DNA of 64,000 nucleotides from Agarilytica sp033852175 (lineage in GTDB: Bacteria; Pseudomonadota; Gammaproteobacteria; Pseudomonadales; Cellvibrionaceae). The DNA lies in contig JAWSUY010000019.1 of the NCBI GenBank assembly GCA_033852175.1, positions 1 through 64,000 of the forward strand. The letters are read 5' to 3'. Position 1 is the stretch's first letter. Each line of letters begins with the position of its first letter. This document shows positions 28,062 to 36,233 of the stretch, in pieces. The notes under the pieces were generated by a model that was given only the letters and a program-made list of their open reading frames with translations, was not told the DNA's origin and made no database searches. The position numbers and the translations under genes are program-made.

Positions 28062-28669
28062 ATGTCTGCGATCATTGTGATTGCTTGTGGTTGGGAAGAT
28101 GCGGCACTAAGCTCTGCCGCATTATTGGGTGTCGATCATCGTCTGGGGAGTCCCGCCGCTGGTTTTGCGGTATTGATGGGTATATGTTCGGGGGGGCTTT
28201 ACTATCTCGGGCGTTACTCACACCGCTGGTGTCGTTTACAGGCCTTGATTTTGGCAAGGCTCAGCAACCGGCAATTGGGTCGGCGCTTTGGCCGGAGCAC
28301 AATCACGAATGTCATGTTGATTCGGATTGGCCTTAAGTGAAAAAATAGATTTTGTGATACGCGATTTCCCGGACTTTCATTCTGGCCGTTTAGATATAAA
28401 ATTTAAGTGCTTGCCGTCTTTTCAAAGCAGCAGTGATTTCGCCATTATTGAAGTGAATGGCGTAAGCAGTGAAAAACCCCATATATGGGATAGTCGTACA
28501 GGTTTGTATAGAGCGTTTTCGACCTTATTTGAGCAGTACATAACGTTGTTTGAATCGGGGGGGGGGGGTTATGTCTCAGCGAGGCTTTAACGTGCCTTCG
28601 ATAGGCAAGCTGATTGCGACCTGGCGGCAGGAATTGAAGCTTAGTGATAAATATCCGGATACGGATTAA
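28062..28669 (+). pseudogene. Decayed VTT (DedA-like) / ATP-grasp fusion gene
   Basis: Three frame pieces of one gene. Piece 1 (28062-28320) reads as the start of a VTT membrane domain (AALSSAALLGVDHRLGSP then GICSGGLYYLGR). Piece 2 (about 28336-28557, another frame) matches the C-terminal end of ATP-grasp ligase-like proteins (FHSGRLDIKF, FAIIEVNGVSSEKPHIWD). A run of 12 G (28557-28568) then shifts the frame by one, and piece 3 (28568-28669) supplies the expected C-terminus (PSIGKLIATWRQELKLSDKYPDTD is split here; key part KLSDKYPDTD). The central part linking VTT and ATP-grasp is missing, so an internal deletion is likely. The family assignment is from remembered domain patterns. Confidence 0.5.
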
Positions 28670-28691
28670 TTTGATAGTAGAGGTGATGGCA

Positions 28692-29141
28692 ATGCGATTC
28701 ATATTTAAGAAAATTATAGTGCTGTCTTTACTGATAGTTGCGGGCAGCAGTTTTGCCGAATCAATTTACACCGATTTTTTCAGCGATAAAGCGTTAAGTG
28801 GCTACGACACCGTGAGCTATTTTTCTGAGGGCAAGCCGGTGAAAGGCCTTAAAAAGTACAAAGCGGAGCATTTGGGCGTAACCTGGTTTTTTAGCTCAAA
28901 GAAAAATAAAGGTTTATTTGAGGCTCATCCCGATAAGTACAGGCCTCAGTATGGCGGTCATTGTGCATGGGCGGTTGCCGCGAATAATGCGAAAGCGAAA
29001 GGTGATCCAAAATACTGGAAGATCATCGACGATAAACTGTATTTAAATTACAGCGAAGACGTGCAAAAAAAGTGGATGAGAGATATCCCAGGCTTTATTA
29101 AAACCGGGAATGTTCATTGGCCGGTTTTGGCAGGGAAATAA
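28692..29141 (+). CDS. YHS domain-containing periplasmic protein
   Basis: 149 residues from ATG 28692, with GAGG eight bases upstream (the frame is open earlier). Signal peptide (IVLSLLIVAGSSFA). The YHS-like core runs from about residue 28: LSGYDTVSYFSEGKPVKG, then WFFSSKKNKGLFEAHPDKY and YGGHCAWAVAAN. This is the form of YHS found in secreted bacterial proteins, proposed to bind metal or metal-containing cofactors. First gene of a compact four-gene run ending at 31024. No catalytic role is known. Confidence 0.82.
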   Translation: MRFIFKKIIVLSLLIVAGSSFAESIYTDFFSDKALSGYDTVSYFSEGKPVKGLKKYKAEHLGVTWFFSSKKNKGLFEAHPDKYRPQYGGHCAWAVAANNAKAKGDPKYWKIIDDKLYLNYSEDVQKKWMRDIPGFIKTGNVHWPVLAGK

Positions 29142-29154
29142 GCCCGTAAAATAG

Positions 29155-29646
29155 GTGAAATTTTCGTTAAGGTGTAAAAGCCGGCGATGTTTTTTGAGCG
29201 AGCTTGGCCGTGATTTGCAGCTGCATGGATTGCTTTTATTTTTGTGCGGTAGTTATTCTTTAAGTTTGTTGGCTCCAGCGAGACTCAGCATGTTTTTGGC
29301 GTATTGGGAGAGTACTTTGGTATGCCGTGGCTTTCTGTATATACATCACTGCATAAGGGGTGGATTAGAGTTAGTTGCGTCACGTCTCCTTTTGAGGTTT
29401 TTTTGGCATTGGGGTGCGCTTCTGACTTTTGAAATTATGTCGTGTGCGATAGTATTTCACCTATTCACTCCGCTGGGTGTTGCGATGTCCCAGTTCGATG
29501 ATATGGAAGTCATTATTGGTAATGACTGTGGGATTCTTTTTGGTCAGGCTTGTTTAACTTGGATAGCCGCATTGGCACTTCTGGTGAAAAATCTGACCTC
29601 TAGTGAAAGTCAAATTCGTGGCATATTGCCCAATAGGTATAAATAA
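29155..29646 (+). CDS. Small polytopic membrane protein of unknown function
   Basis: 163 residues from GTG 29155 with a GGTG-type site nearby; the start is uncertain because the first 25 residues are basic. Three to four hydrophobic segments (LLLFLCGSYSLSLLAPARL, LLTFEIMSCAIVFHLFTPLG, ACLTWIAALALLV). It lies 13 bases after the YHS gene and two bases before the DinB-like gene, so it is probably co-transcribed. I recognise no family. Confidence 0.55.
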   Translation: MKFSLRCKSRRCFLSELGRDLQLHGLLLFLCGSYSLSLLAPARLSMFLAYWESTLVCRGFLYIHHCIRGGLELVASRLLLRFFWHWGALLTFEIMSCAIVFHLFTPLGVAMSQFDDMEVIIGNDCGILFGQACLTWIAALALLVKNLTSSESQIRGILPNRYK

Positions 29647-29648
29647 TA

Positions 29649-30251
29649 ATGAAAGTAGATGAAGTTCGTTCGATTATCACTGGAAATCTCGAAGCGTTAG
29701 AGCAGGGTGTTCGGTTAATAAACCTCGTTACCGAGGATCAATATGTTTTCACCGGCTCCCCTTATATTGAGAGCAGTATTGGCCAGCATTTTCGTCATGT
29801 CATCGATATGTTTTTGGTAGTCACTTACCCTGATGATCCATCAGTAATTGACTACGATTCGCATCGACGCGGCGCTTTAGTAGAAACTTCGCGGGATGCG
29901 GCCCTCTCTGAGCTCAACGTTATAAAGGTGTATATGAACGCCTTCCTTGCCGATTTACCGGGCGCAGTAGAGTGTCTTGATCAAGAGGTTTTAATCAATA
30001 CAGAAGTTACGATTAATGAAACGCGCTCTGTCACGGTGAAGTCGAATAAGTTGCGCGAGCTACTTTTCACAGGAGCGAATGCGGTTCACCACTATGCACT
30101 GATTTCTGTTATTGCAAAAATACAAGGGATAGTCTTGGATGAAACGTTTGGCGCCGCTCCCGCGACGGCTACATTTTTGCGTAAAGAAGAGGGGCGTCTT
30201 TCTGGCGATGTTGACAGTAGTACGCGGCGCAAACTCTCGCTTGTTGATTAA
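29649..30251 (+). CDS. DinB-like four-helix-bundle protein
   Basis: 200 residues in the DinB/YfiT-like superfamily. SSIGQHFRHVIDMFLVV supplies the first metal-ligand histidines and AVHHYALISVIAKIQGI the second pair, the usual triad for a divalent metal. Members often act as metal-dependent thiol transferases, but the substrate here is unknown. It sits two bases after the membrane-protein gene and two bases before the NRDE gene, so all are likely translated from one mRNA. Confidence 0.75.
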   Translation: MKVDEVRSIITGNLEALEQGVRLINLVTEDQYVFTGSPYIESSIGQHFRHVIDMFLVVTYPDDPSVIDYDSHRRGALVETSRDAALSELNVIKVYMNAFLADLPGAVECLDQEVLINTEVTINETRSVTVKSNKLRELLFTGANAVHHYALISVIAKIQGIVLDETFGAAPATATFLRKEEGRLSGDVDSSTRRKLSLVD

Positions 30252-30253
30252 CG

Positions 30254-31024
30254 ATGTGTACAATTAGTTGGCTATTGTCTTCTTCCAGTTACCACGTTTT
30301 TTTTAATCGCGATGAGCAACGGGCGCGGCCATTCGCGATTCCACCTTGTATTAAGGTGGAAAATGAAATTCAAGCGATCATGCCAATAGATCCGAAAGGA
30401 AGCGGTACTTGGTGCGCGGTCAACGAATATGGTTTTACCTTTGCACTGTTAAATTTCTACCAAGGGCGCCTACCAAAAGGACGACTGATATCTCGCGGTA
30501 AGCTTGTCAGAGCTTGTGCCGGTTTTGATTCTATTGATAAAGCTCTTGTCTATTTGCGCAGCCAGCATCACGCAAAAATTGCTCCGTACTCTCTATTGTG
30601 TTTTTCCCCCTCAAGCCAAAAAAATCGTTCAGGTCAGTCACCGTCAAACCCTATAGTCAGAATGATTCGTTGGGACGGCAAGAGTTTGACGGATACTGAA
30701 GAGGTGGGTCAAGAGGGTCCCTTAATGTCTTCATCCGTGAATTACGAGCAGGTGTTTGCGAGTCGTTTGAATGTTTATCAAGAAATTATTGGTTCAAAAA
30801 CCAATTCGAAAAGTCAGCTTTCGGATTTTTTCCGTTTTCATGCTTCTCACGTTCCAAAACGTTCTGCTCAATCAATTTGCATGCATCGGGATGAGGCGCA
30901 CACGGTAAGCTTTTCTCATGTCGAGGTGGGATTAAGTGAAATTAACTATTCTTATGCGAATGGCGCTCCGTGCAAAACTCCTGTTGAGAACCTTGCTACT
31001 CTAAAGCGGATTCAATGCAGGTAG
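30254..31024 (+). CDS. NRDE/TANGO2 family protein
   Basis: 256 residues starting MCTISWLL with the family-defining FFNRDEQRARPF near residue 22. The N-terminal Cys2 is conserved in the family, as in Ntn-type folds. Later blocks GSGTWCAVNEYGFTFALLN and FHASHVPKRSAQSICMHRDEAHTVSF are typical. The eukaryotic homologue TANGO2 is linked to lipid and heme handling; bacterial function is not settled. Last gene of the YHS-membrane-DinB-NRDE run, followed by a long tandem repeat. Confidence 0.85.
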   Translation: MCTISWLLSSSSYHVFFNRDEQRARPFAIPPCIKVENEIQAIMPIDPKGSGTWCAVNEYGFTFALLNFYQGRLPKGRLISRGKLVRACAGFDSIDKALVYLRSQHHAKIAPYSLLCFSPSSQKNRSGQSPSNPIVRMIRWDGKSLTDTEEVGQEGPLMSSSVNYEQVFASRLNVYQEIIGSKTNSKSQLSDFFRFHASHVPKRSAQSICMHRDEAHTVSFSHVEVGLSEINYSYANGAPCKTPVENLATLKRIQCR

Positions 31025-31040
31025 GGCTGAAAATTTGATT

Positions 31041-31328
31041 GGGATAAAAGTTGACCGGAGTAAAAGGGTTACCGGAGTAAAAGGGTTACCGGAGTAAAAG
31101 AGTTACTGGAGTAAAAGAGTTGCTGGAGTAAAAGAGTTACTGGAGTAAAAGAGTTACTGGAGTAAATGAGTTACTGGAGTAAAAGAGTTACTGGAGTAAA
31201 AGAGTTACTGGAGTAAAAGAGTTACTGGAGTAAAAGGGTGACTGGAGTAAAAGGGTGACTGGAGTAAAAGGGTGACTGGAGTAAAAGGGTGACCGGAGTA
31301 AAAGGGTGACCTGAGTAAAAGGGTTACC
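31041..31328. repeat. 17-bp tandem repeat, 16 copies
   Basis: Unit GGAGTAAAAGGGTTACC. Sixteen units in perfect 17-base register span 31057-31328 (272 bases), preceded by one degraded unit from 31041. Variants are ordered rather than random: GGGTTACC at both edges, GAGTTACT in the middle, GGGTGACT/GGGTGACC towards the right, which suggests growth by local duplication. Seventeen is not a multiple of three and the array lies between convergent genes, so it is non-coding. Confidence 0.95.
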
Positions 31329-31406
31329 GGGGCAGAAGTTTGAAAGGTATAGTAAAACAGCAGCACAAAAAGAACGGTAGGGCGAAAATGAATAGCTAAA
31401 TCTAAC

Positions 31407-32243
31407 TTACGATTCAGCTATTGCGCCTTTGCCAATACCTTCAAAAGCTTTTACAACAAAATGGCTGTTTGGGTTTTCTTTTTTTAGCTCAGTTGCGAAA
31501 TGCTGAGCTATTAGTTCCACCGTTGAATCCGTTTCCATCATGTAGCAGTGAGTGCGCGGGGCCTCGAAGTAAAACTCACCCTGTTGGGCTGTATATCGAA
31601 ATGCCCTGTTTAATTTGCTTGAGGCTTCAACCTCATCTTCCTGTGTCGCCACGTAAATATCCTGCCAGCGTTCAGCCCATATACGCATATCGTCAAAACT
31701 TAATTCGCCGTCACGCCAGATAAGGATGCTGGATCTATGGCCGTGAGCGATGCGCTGGCAGTTGCCCTCGTGTTTTTTGAGGCCATGAGTGTAGTGATAA
31801 TAAGGGCCTTCAATGTGTTCCGGAACAAACGTCAGCTCAATTTTTTTAACGGATGATGGGAATTCTGATCGAAGTTGGTCAATACACCACAGGGCTACAG
31901 ACTCTGTGGTGATTGCTTCTGCATTTATTAATGTAATTGCTTGTAAAGGACATTGAGTTTGAATCTCACGCCCTTGATAGTCCCAGGTTAGCGAGTGCTG
32001 ATCTTCTGTGGTCGAGATAGATAGGCAGGGTGAATTCTTAGGAACTAAAAGCCGATGATCGATTTCTGCATCCAACCACTGTTTGATCTTTTTCTTAACG
32101 TGGCTGAAATCAACAACCATGCCTTGCTCGTCTAATTCGCCATGCAGTTCCACATTAACCTGCCAGGTTTCCCCGACCACACCGCGTGAAGGGTGTAGGA
32201 AGCTAAAATCAATATTGGTGAGTTTGTCGACAAATAAACGCAT
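31407..32243 (-). CDS. Double-domain 6-pyruvoyl-tetrahydropterin synthase family protein
   Basis: 278 residues from ATG 32243 (AAGAAGG nine bases upstream); a longer frame exists but is not needed. Two PTPS/QueD-like halves. The N-terminal half has GMVVDFSHVKKKIKQWLD and EIDHRLLVP but lacks the zinc histidines. The C-terminal half keeps the Cys-x3-His-Gly-His motif in GNCQRIAHGH together with HYTHG, so only this half looks catalytic. QueD-type enzymes make carboxytetrahydropterin for queuosine or pterins. This two-half form is usually annotated only as PTPS-like. Divergent from the NIF3-like gene. Confidence 0.75.
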   Translation of the reverse strand: MRLFVDKLTNIDFSFLHPSRGVVGETWQVNVELHGELDEQGMVVDFSHVKKKIKQWLDAEIDHRLLVPKNSPCLSISTTEDQHSLTWDYQGREIQTQCPLQAITLINAEAITTESVALWCIDQLRSEFPSSVKKIELTFVPEHIEGPYYHYTHGLKKHEGNCQRIAHGHRSSILIWRDGELSFDDMRIWAERWQDIYVATQEDEVEASSKLNRAFRYTAQQGEFYFEAPRTHCYMMETDSTVELIAQHFATELKKENPNSHFVVKAFEGIGKGAIAES

Positions 32244-32377
32244 AAATAGGGGCCTTCTTAAGAGCGCCAATCTTACTTGAAATCATGTAGGCTTGTTAGT
32301 GTTTACATGTCTATCAGGGCTATAGAGCTGTAGGTGGGCAATGTTTTATCGGTTTATTTATCTGGAGGAGGTGGTCC

Positions 32378-32689
32378 GTGGTCAAGATAGGTTTTTATGT
32401 TCCCGCCAGTCATCTTGAGCAGGTTAAAGTCTCGATGTTTAATGTTGGTGCAGGGCGTATCGGTAATTACGATCAATGCTCTTGGCAATGTTTGGGGCGA
32501 GGGCAATTCCGTTCAAACGAGGGGAGTACTCCATTCGTTGGGAGTTTGAATGCTGTTGAGGTGCTAGAAGAGTACCGTGTAGAGATGGTTTGCGAAGAGG
32601 GGTTAGCTGTACGTGTTGTAGCAGCGCTGAAGCAGGCTCACCCTTATGAAGAGCCTGCATATGATGTCGTTATGCTTATGACGGTTTAG
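32378..32689 (+). CDS. NIF3-like / YqfO-type small protein
   Basis: 103 residues, GTG start after a strong GGAGGAGG at 32364. It matches the stand-alone insert domain of NIF3/YqfO proteins: KIGFYVPASHLEQVKVSMF at the start, GAGRIGNYDQCSW, and the ending AHPYEEPAYDVV. The stand-alone form is common in proteobacteria; function is not established. Its TAG overlaps by two bases the TAA of the convergent DUF3135 gene. Confidence 0.8.
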   Translation: MVKIGFYVPASHLEQVKVSMFNVGAGRIGNYDQCSWQCLGRGQFRSNEGSTPFVGSLNAVEVLEEYRVEMVCEEGLAVRVVAALKQAHPYEEPAYDVVMLMTV

Positions 32690-33006
32690 CCCGCAATTGG
32701 TACGACGTTGTTTGTCTGCGCGCTATCCAGCACCGGAGACCTGAAAGAGCCATTGAGAACCTGCTGCAGTCGAGACAGTGACTCGTGCATCATTTTTGAT
32801 ATGGCAACACATGACCCCAGCGGGGATTTGTGGATTTTACGTTGGCAGTCAACCTGGAATTGCAGCCCACGCAAGCGGTCTTGCATACCCATTGGTGCAG
32901 ATTCGATTAGTGCTTCAACCTCTCGATGCAGGAACGCTTCCAAGCGCTCCGGAGACTCTTCTGCCAATTGTCTTAGTTCTTCAAAATTCGGCCAATTATT
33001 ATACAT
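32686..33006 (-). CDS. DUF3135 family protein
   Basis: 106 residues from the ATG at 33006, preceded on the minus strand by GGGTGAAG. The opening WPNFEELRQLAEESPERLEAF and the block LRGLQFQVDCQRKIHKSPLG are the marks of DUF3135, a small helical cytoplasmic family of unknown role. Convergent with the NIF3-like gene, with overlapping stop codons. Confidence 0.75.
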   Translation of the reverse strand: MYNNWPNFEELRQLAEESPERLEAFLHREVEALIESAPMGMQDRLRGLQFQVDCQRKIHKSPLGSCVAISKMMHESLSRLQQVLNGSFRSPVLDSAQTNNVVPIAG

Positions 33007-33033
33007 AGCTTCACCCATACAAAATGCTTTCAA

Positions 33034-33289
33034 GGTGCTCTACTGACTTTGACCCTCCAGGCTTGACTGCATTCCCCCGAATTGCAGATAAACCCGATAA
33101 ATGGCGCCTAAATCAGTAAAGCGTCTAAAAAACATACTAACAGATGATTTGTAGCTATGTTAAGGGGGAAACTTATACTTATATCTTATATATCCTATTC
33201 ATCGAGGGTCTGGGTGATCTTTTGAAAGATATATCTGTTATAAATATAACTGTACGATAGTATTCGATCATATAAGAGATCTGATTGAC
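33034..33289. other. AT-rich intergenic region before the Nudix gene
   Basis: About 255 bases, notably AT-rich with repeated ATAT motifs at 33170-33260. It separates the divergent DUF3135 and Nudix genes. Promoters for both are expected; none is clear enough to call. Confidence 0.4.
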
Positions 33290-33844
33290 GTGAAGCACGA
33301 ACGAAATCAAGCCGCAGTTTTGATCGCCATTACAGAGGCCGCTGATGGCCAAGAGTTTGTTTTGCTAACGGAAAGAGCTAAACACCTCTCTATTCATAGT
33401 GGGGAGGTCGCATTTCCCGGTGGGAAGTGGGAAAGCGATGATTCGAGCCTGCTGGATACAGCGCTACGTGAAAGCCATGAAGAGGTAGGGTTGGCGCCTT
33501 CAAGGGTCAGCATCATTGAAAAACTTCCCGTTAGTCATACTCGGCAGGGCATATCTGTGACTCCTTATGTCGGGCGTGTGGAGTCTAGAGACGGCTTGGT
33601 TGCCAACGCCGACGAACTGCAATCACTATTTTGGGTTCCGATCGACTTTTTGTTGAAGGATATGCGCGAGAGAACGGATATCTTTACCGTGGAGGGGCGC
33701 GAATATTGGTCTCCGGTCTACGATTGGATGGGCTATACGATCTGGGGCTTTACGGCGAGGGTGATGGTGGATTTTTTAAACCGAGTCTACGGCCAAGACA
33801 TCCAGCGTTCTAGTGAGGCGCCAGAGATTCCGTATAAGCAGTAA
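33290..33844 (+). CDS. Nudix hydrolase, CoA pyrophosphatase (NudL) type
   Basis: 184 residues from GTG 33290. The Nudix box is complete (GGKWESDDSSLLDTALRES then HEEVGL, about residues 43-65). The preceding LTERAKHLSIHSGEVAFPGG carries the UPF0035 signature that distinguishes CoA pyrophosphatases (YeaB/NudL), which split CoA into phosphopantetheine and 3',5'-ADP. Convergent with the CorB-like gene, 16 bases apart. Confidence 0.85.
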   Translation: MKHERNQAAVLIAITEAADGQEFVLLTERAKHLSIHSGEVAFPGGKWESDDSSLLDTALRESHEEVGLAPSRVSIIEKLPVSHTRQGISVTPYVGRVESRDGLVANADELQSLFWVPIDFLLKDMRERTDIFTVEGREYWSPVYDWMGYTIWGFTARVMVDFLNRVYGQDIQRSSEAPEIPYKQ

Positions 33845-33860
33845 GGTCAGCAGTATGCCT

Positions 33861-35138
33861 TTAAGAGTTCAGTTCGAGAACGAGCGCTTTTTCAATACGC
33901 GTTTCGCCTATTTCCTTTATCTCTATTCTGTATTTGTTAATTTCGAAGCTAACAGCCGCATCGGGTATGCTTTCGAGGTACTCGACAATAATTCCATTGA
34001 GTGTTTTGGGTCCGTCTGTTGGTAAATTCCAGCCTAAATTACGGTTGATGTCTCTTAGGGATGCAGACGCGTCAATCAAAAACCAGTCATCTTCAAGGGA
34101 TATGATTTCTTCTCTTTCATCTTCGGCGGCATCGGTGGCTAGGTCTCCAACAATCTGCTCAAGTAGGTCCACCAGCGTGGCTAGTCCCATTACATCACCA
34201 TACTCATCCACTACAACAGCCATGCGCTTTTTCTCTTTCTGAAAATTCAGCAGTTGTATCGAAAGCGGAGTGGACTCGGGAATAAAGTAGGGTTTGTTTG
34301 TGAGGCTTCGGATTGCTTCATGAGTGACGGCAGTTGAGCCTTCGCTTCGCAAAAATTTGGCAATATTACGTTGGTGGAGGACGCCTACGATTTTGTTGAT
34401 ATCGCCCTCAAAAACCGGAATAAGTGTGTATTCTGCATTTTGAATGTCGTCGATGATTTTTTCGATGCCATCCTCCAAATCAATCCCAACAATTTCATTG
34501 CGAGGGATTAATATATCTTCAACAGAGGCATTTTCTAAATCCAGCACATTCAGCAGCATTCCCTGATGTTGGTCGGGAATTAGGTCTCCAGCTTCATCGA
34601 GTACCGTGCGTAATTCTTCAGGGTGTAAATGATCCCCCAGGCTAGATTTGGATGTGTCGAGCCCGAAAAGACGGGCTAAACCATTTGATATTCCGTTGAC
34701 GAGCCATACGGCGGGCATAAGCAACAGCAATAAAGGTCTTAAAATGATGGATGCCGGGAAGGCTACCTTTTCAGGGTAGGCAGCGGCCACAGATTTGGGC
34801 GTAACTTCAGCGAAGATTAAAATCACGAAGGTTAAGACTGCCGGGAGTAACCAAACGATTGCCCACTCTCCAATGATGCGAGTGGTGAGAGCAGTGGCCA
34901 CCGTCGTTGCCATAATGTTGACAAAGTTATTGCCGATGAGAATGACGCCTATGAGTCTGTCTGGGCGGCGCAATAGTTTAGATGCTCGTATCGCTCCCCG
35001 GTTTTTCTTTTTCACCAAATGTTTCAGGCGATACCGGTTAAGCGAAAGCATTCCGGTTTCGGCACTAGAAAAGAAACCAGAAAGGAGAATTAAAAATGCC
35101 AGAATTGCAAAAAGCAGACTTGTTGAGGGGCCGTCCAA
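33861..35138 (-). CDS. CorB/HlyC family membrane protein with CBS domains
   Basis: 425 residues: CNNM/DUF21 membrane domain (about 1-190) with the signature SGFFSSAETGMLSLNRYRLKH split around residue 30, three to four membrane segments, a paired CBS module (about 205-330: ILIPRNEIVGID and MAVVVDEYGDVMGLATL) and a C-terminal transporter-associated domain. Family members are linked to magnesium/cobalt efflux. The TTG at 35138 aligns with the start of E. coli YfjD-type proteins; no good Shine-Dalgarno is seen. It follows ypjD in the same direction, as in many gammaproteobacteria. Confidence 0.88.
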   Translation of the reverse strand: MDGPSTSLLFAILAFLILLSGFFSSAETGMLSLNRYRLKHLVKKKNRGAIRASKLLRRPDRLIGVILIGNNFVNIMATTVATALTTRIIGEWAIVWLLPAVLTFVILIFAEVTPKSVAAAYPEKVAFPASIILRPLLLLLMPAVWLVNGISNGLARLFGLDTSKSSLGDHLHPEELRTVLDEAGDLIPDQHQGMLLNVLDLENASVEDILIPRNEIVGIDLEDGIEKIIDDIQNAEYTLIPVFEGDINKIVGVLHQRNIAKFLRSEGSTAVTHEAIRSLTNKPYFIPESTPLSIQLLNFQKEKKRMAVVVDEYGDVMGLATLVDLLEQIVGDLATDAAEDEREEIISLEDDWFLIDASASLRDINRNLGWNLPTDGPKTLNGIIVEYLESIPDAAVSFEINKYRIEIKEIGETRIEKALVLELNS

Positions 35139-35214
35139 TGGAGGTCTAACCTATGTTTTTAGCGAGAGAATGATAGTAGAACGAGTGCTGGGGGGGATTC
35201 AAGGAAAACTTTAG

Positions 35215-36021
35215 CTAGGAGCTTGCTGCTTGCCCGATAATTACCTCTATCACCAGCTTACTACCAAAATAAGCAAGCATAAGCGCCACAAACCCACCGA
35301 GAACCCAGCGCACGGCTGCGGCGCCACGCCAGCCGTATATCTTGTGTCCACCCAAAAGTACGGCATAAATTACCCACGAGAGAATTGAAAAAACCGTTTT
35401 GTGTGAAAGTTTTTGCTCAAAGATGTCGTCGATATAGATAACACCGGTGGCGATCGAGAAGGTGAGAAAAAGAAATCCGGCCCATACAATGTCAAAAAGT
35501 AAGGTTTCCATTGTTTGCAGTGGCGGCATAATCCCTATAACGCCATGAAAATGTTTCGATTTAAGTTTTCGGTTTTGATACGCAAGCAGTAGCGCCTGAA
35601 TGCTCGCGATTGTGAGAAGGCTGTATGCAAGAACCGAAAGTAAAATATGCGCCACCATCCCCGTGTGTAAATCGCTGCCTTCGGTAACGGGGCTATTAAA
35701 CATTTCGCTCGTCAGTAAGCCAAGAATAGAGAGCGGGAGGAGGAATATGAATAGGTTGTGTAAAGGCTTGGTTAAGCTGCTTATCAAAACGAGGAGATTT
35801 ATGACGAAAAAAAACAAAGAAGCGATTTTAAAGAACCCGAGCTCCAAGCCTAGAGGTTGCACCAGTGCGTCGTATACGGAAACTACATGAGTGATCAGTC
35901 CGACAGTTATAATGCCGAGTACTATGCGGGGAGCCGCGCTTTTCTTTTTACGGATCAACGCGTCTAGGAGGTAGGCCCATGCGCTCAAGTATACGGCAAT
36001 CGTTATGTAGCTAGTCATCAT
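35215..36021 (-). CDS. ypjD: CcsA/YpjD-family inner-membrane protein
   Basis: 268 residues with eight hydrophobic segments and the cytochrome-c-assembly (CcsA) pattern, including DLHTGMVAHILLSVLAYSLL and LSHKTVFSILSWVIYAVLL, where histidines could bind heme. In gammaproteobacteria this gene sits divergent to ffh and upstream of corB, exactly as here. It has no proven role in cytochrome c assembly. ATG 36021 (or 36018). Confidence 0.85.
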   Translation of the reverse strand: MMTSYITIAVYLSAWAYLLDALIRKKKSAAPRIVLGIITVGLITHVVSVYDALVQPLGLELGFFKIASLFFFVINLLVLISSLTKPLHNLFIFLLPLSILGLLTSEMFNSPVTEGSDLHTGMVAHILLSVLAYSLLTIASIQALLLAYQNRKLKSKHFHGVIGIMPPLQTMETLLFDIVWAGFLFLTFSIATGVIYIDDIFEQKLSHKTVFSILSWVIYAVLLGGHKIYGWRGAAAVRWVLGGFVALMLAYFGSKLVIEVIIGQAASS

Positions 36022-36233
36022 ATAGGAGGCAGTTAATGGAGGGGGATTGTAAGAAAGTAAGAGTAGGGCCTACGTTGATTGAAGGCAAGTTGAATTGCCC
36101 CGTAGCGTCTTCATTTTGGGTGGTTTCAAGCGCTAAATGCATGGCCCTCGTTTTTCAGTCAATTTATCATTATACTGCTCGCCCTAAAATCACCTGTAAA
36201 CCCACTCGTATCACAACAAGTTAAGCTGTTCTT
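36022..36233. promoter_or_regulatory. Divergent ypjD/ffh promoter region
   Basis: The 212-base divergent space must drive ypjD and ffh. A TATACT at 36171-36176 is a fair -10 for ffh, though its -35 is poor. The region also contains a plus-strand 62-codon frame (36036-36224) with AGGAGG six bases before its ATG. I regard that frame as doubtful. Confidence 0.35.

Noticed and set aside
31041..31328. CRISPR-like array
   Set aside because: The units are contiguous 17-mers with no unique spacers, so it is a simple tandem repeat.
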